The position numbers were made by a program, and so were the translations under genes. A stretch of 64,000 nt of DNA from Arenibacter echinorum (GTDB lineage Bacteria; Bacteroidota; Bacteroidia; Flavobacteriales; Flavobacteriaceae). The DNA lies in assembly GCF_003259375.1 (NCBI RefSeq), contig NZ_QLLN01000003.1, forward strand, positions 362,955 to 426,954, given 5' to 3'. This document shows, piece by piece, positions 63,526 through 64,000 of this stretch. The first letter of the stretch is position 1, and each line of letters opens with the position of its first letter. A model generated the notes under the pieces. The model had not been told where the DNA came from and made no database searches. It saw only the letters and a program-made list of their open reading frames with translations.

Positions 63526-64000
63526 TTTATATGTTGCAGTGGCTATTTGATGGTGTAATTATCAGTGAGCGGTTGGCAGTGGCATGTTCAAGGTTCAAGG
63601 TTCAAGGTTCAAGGTTTAAGGTTTAAGGTTCAAAAAAAAGTTGACAGTGGCAGTTCGCAGTGGGTATCCAAGTATACCAAAAAGGCTTTTGCTACTGTGA
63701 ACAAAGTAAAATTGAAAATGCAAGAGGTGGCTTCGACGAAGGAGAAGGCGTAAGGGGTCGCAAGACCCAAAGAGGATATGAAACCCAGGTCTTTATCAAT
63801 TCTTCACTTCGAGCGGTTTTTAAACGGAATGGCACAATAAAATTGTTTTAGTAATTAGACGGCCTTGAAAAATATTCTAAAAAAATTCCACAGTTAATCC
63901 ATCATAATCCTCTATAAATTACCACATTGGCTATACTGTAAATTTATTTTATTTGTTTACATTTAAGACAAATAACAAGTAAATGCTTACAAAAGTTTAT
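63526..64000. other. Non-coding end region with debris and tandem repeat
   Basis: 475 bases at the right edge. It contains the heptanucleotide tandem repeat, flanked by GGCAGTGGCA-like fragments (about 63574-63584 and 63644-63661). The short plus-strand frames at 63565-63851 span the repeat and have no protein-like character. Nothing else is recognised; an AT-rich stretch reaches the window end. Confidence 0.45.
63586..63634. repeat. Tandem repeat of a 7-mer, seven copies
   Basis: GTTCAAG repeated four times (63586-63613), then GTTTAAG twice (63614-63627), then GTTCAAA. The unit is degenerate at one position. Such heptanucleotide runs occur in intergenic DNA of Flavobacteriaceae. The variable copy number could change between strains. 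Confidence 0.9.

Noticed and set aside
63565-63851. Plus-strand ORFs over the heptamer repeat
   Set aside because: The translation contains the tandem repeat itself and no protein-like pattern.
1-64000. CRISPR arrays, restriction-modification, toxin-antitoxin or phage genes
   Set aside because: I looked for direct repeat-spacer arrays and for hallmark genes of these systems and found none.

Overview
The window reads as chromosomal DNA of a marine-type member of the Bacteroidota, most likely family Flavobacteriaceae. The evidence is a SusC/SusD pair with a hybrid two-component regulator, lipoproteins with Bacteroidota-style lipoboxes, LolA/LptG/FtsK/RibB neighbours, AT-rich spacers, and several promoters of the TTG-N18-20-TAnnTTTG type used by the Bacteroidota primary sigma factor. 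I see no phage, plasmid, insertion sequence or CRISPR array. About 50 protein genes and one tRNA-Ser(UGA) gene are supported.

Layout. 1-4700: tail of a sulfatase, a secreted amidase, and a DinB protein plus small protein divergent from a WYL regulator. 4803-7910 (minus): a tight operon of a flavin-reductase-like protein, an M20 carboxypeptidase-like enzyme and a P-loop DUF1611-like protein, headed by an ORF broken by a stop codon. 8012-10600 (minus): phosphoenolpyruvate synthase with an unlisted 51-residue microprotein 3 bases downstream. 11416-16359: orphan LytTR response regulator, YceI protein, AraC regulator with a DUF1398 protein, and an S10 peptidase gene whose signal peptide holds an in-frame TGA. 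16648-19148: methyltransferase-archease-RtcB RNA-repair operon, convergent with ftsH. 21389-25718: small lipoprotein, tRNA-Ser, TauE/SafE permease, nitroreductase, KdnA-like sugar aminotransferase and a secreted DUF1080 protein.

26123-37727 is a polysaccharide utilisation locus: SusC transporter, SusD lipoprotein, GH92 alpha-mannosidase-like lipoprotein and a 1345-residue hybrid histidine kinase/AraC sensor. A glycan with alpha-mannosyl ends is the likely substrate.

37750-49083 (minus) is mostly cell-envelope and redox housekeeping: tpx-dgkA-ftsK-lolA-lptG-ribB in close succession (the RibB protein has a degenerate GTP cyclohydrolase II half), a peroxiredoxin/thioredoxin/DUF6952 cluster, an NhaC antiporter and a Cys/Met-type PLP enzyme divergent from an Lrp/AsnC regulator. 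49240-63525: dihydrolipoyl dehydrogenase, a double-CDGSH iron-sulfur protein, an HGSNAT-like membrane protein, then a plus-strand run of FMN reductase, pabB, monoacylglycerol-lipase-like hydrolase, tilS and dsbD, followed by two large acyl/peptidyl hydrolases (CocE/NonD and penicillin acylase). The end carries a heptanucleotide tandem repeat.

Most genes are ordinary. The items most worth a second look are the nonsense codon in the S10 peptidase signal peptide, the broken ORF heading the M20/DUF1611-like operon and that operon itself, the PPS-linked microprotein, the KdnA homologue without a visible kdnB, and the GH92 enzyme with an altered GNEPSH motif. Nothing here is clearly a new defence or mobile system. 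All assignments come from reading motifs and from memory of families; no database search was run.
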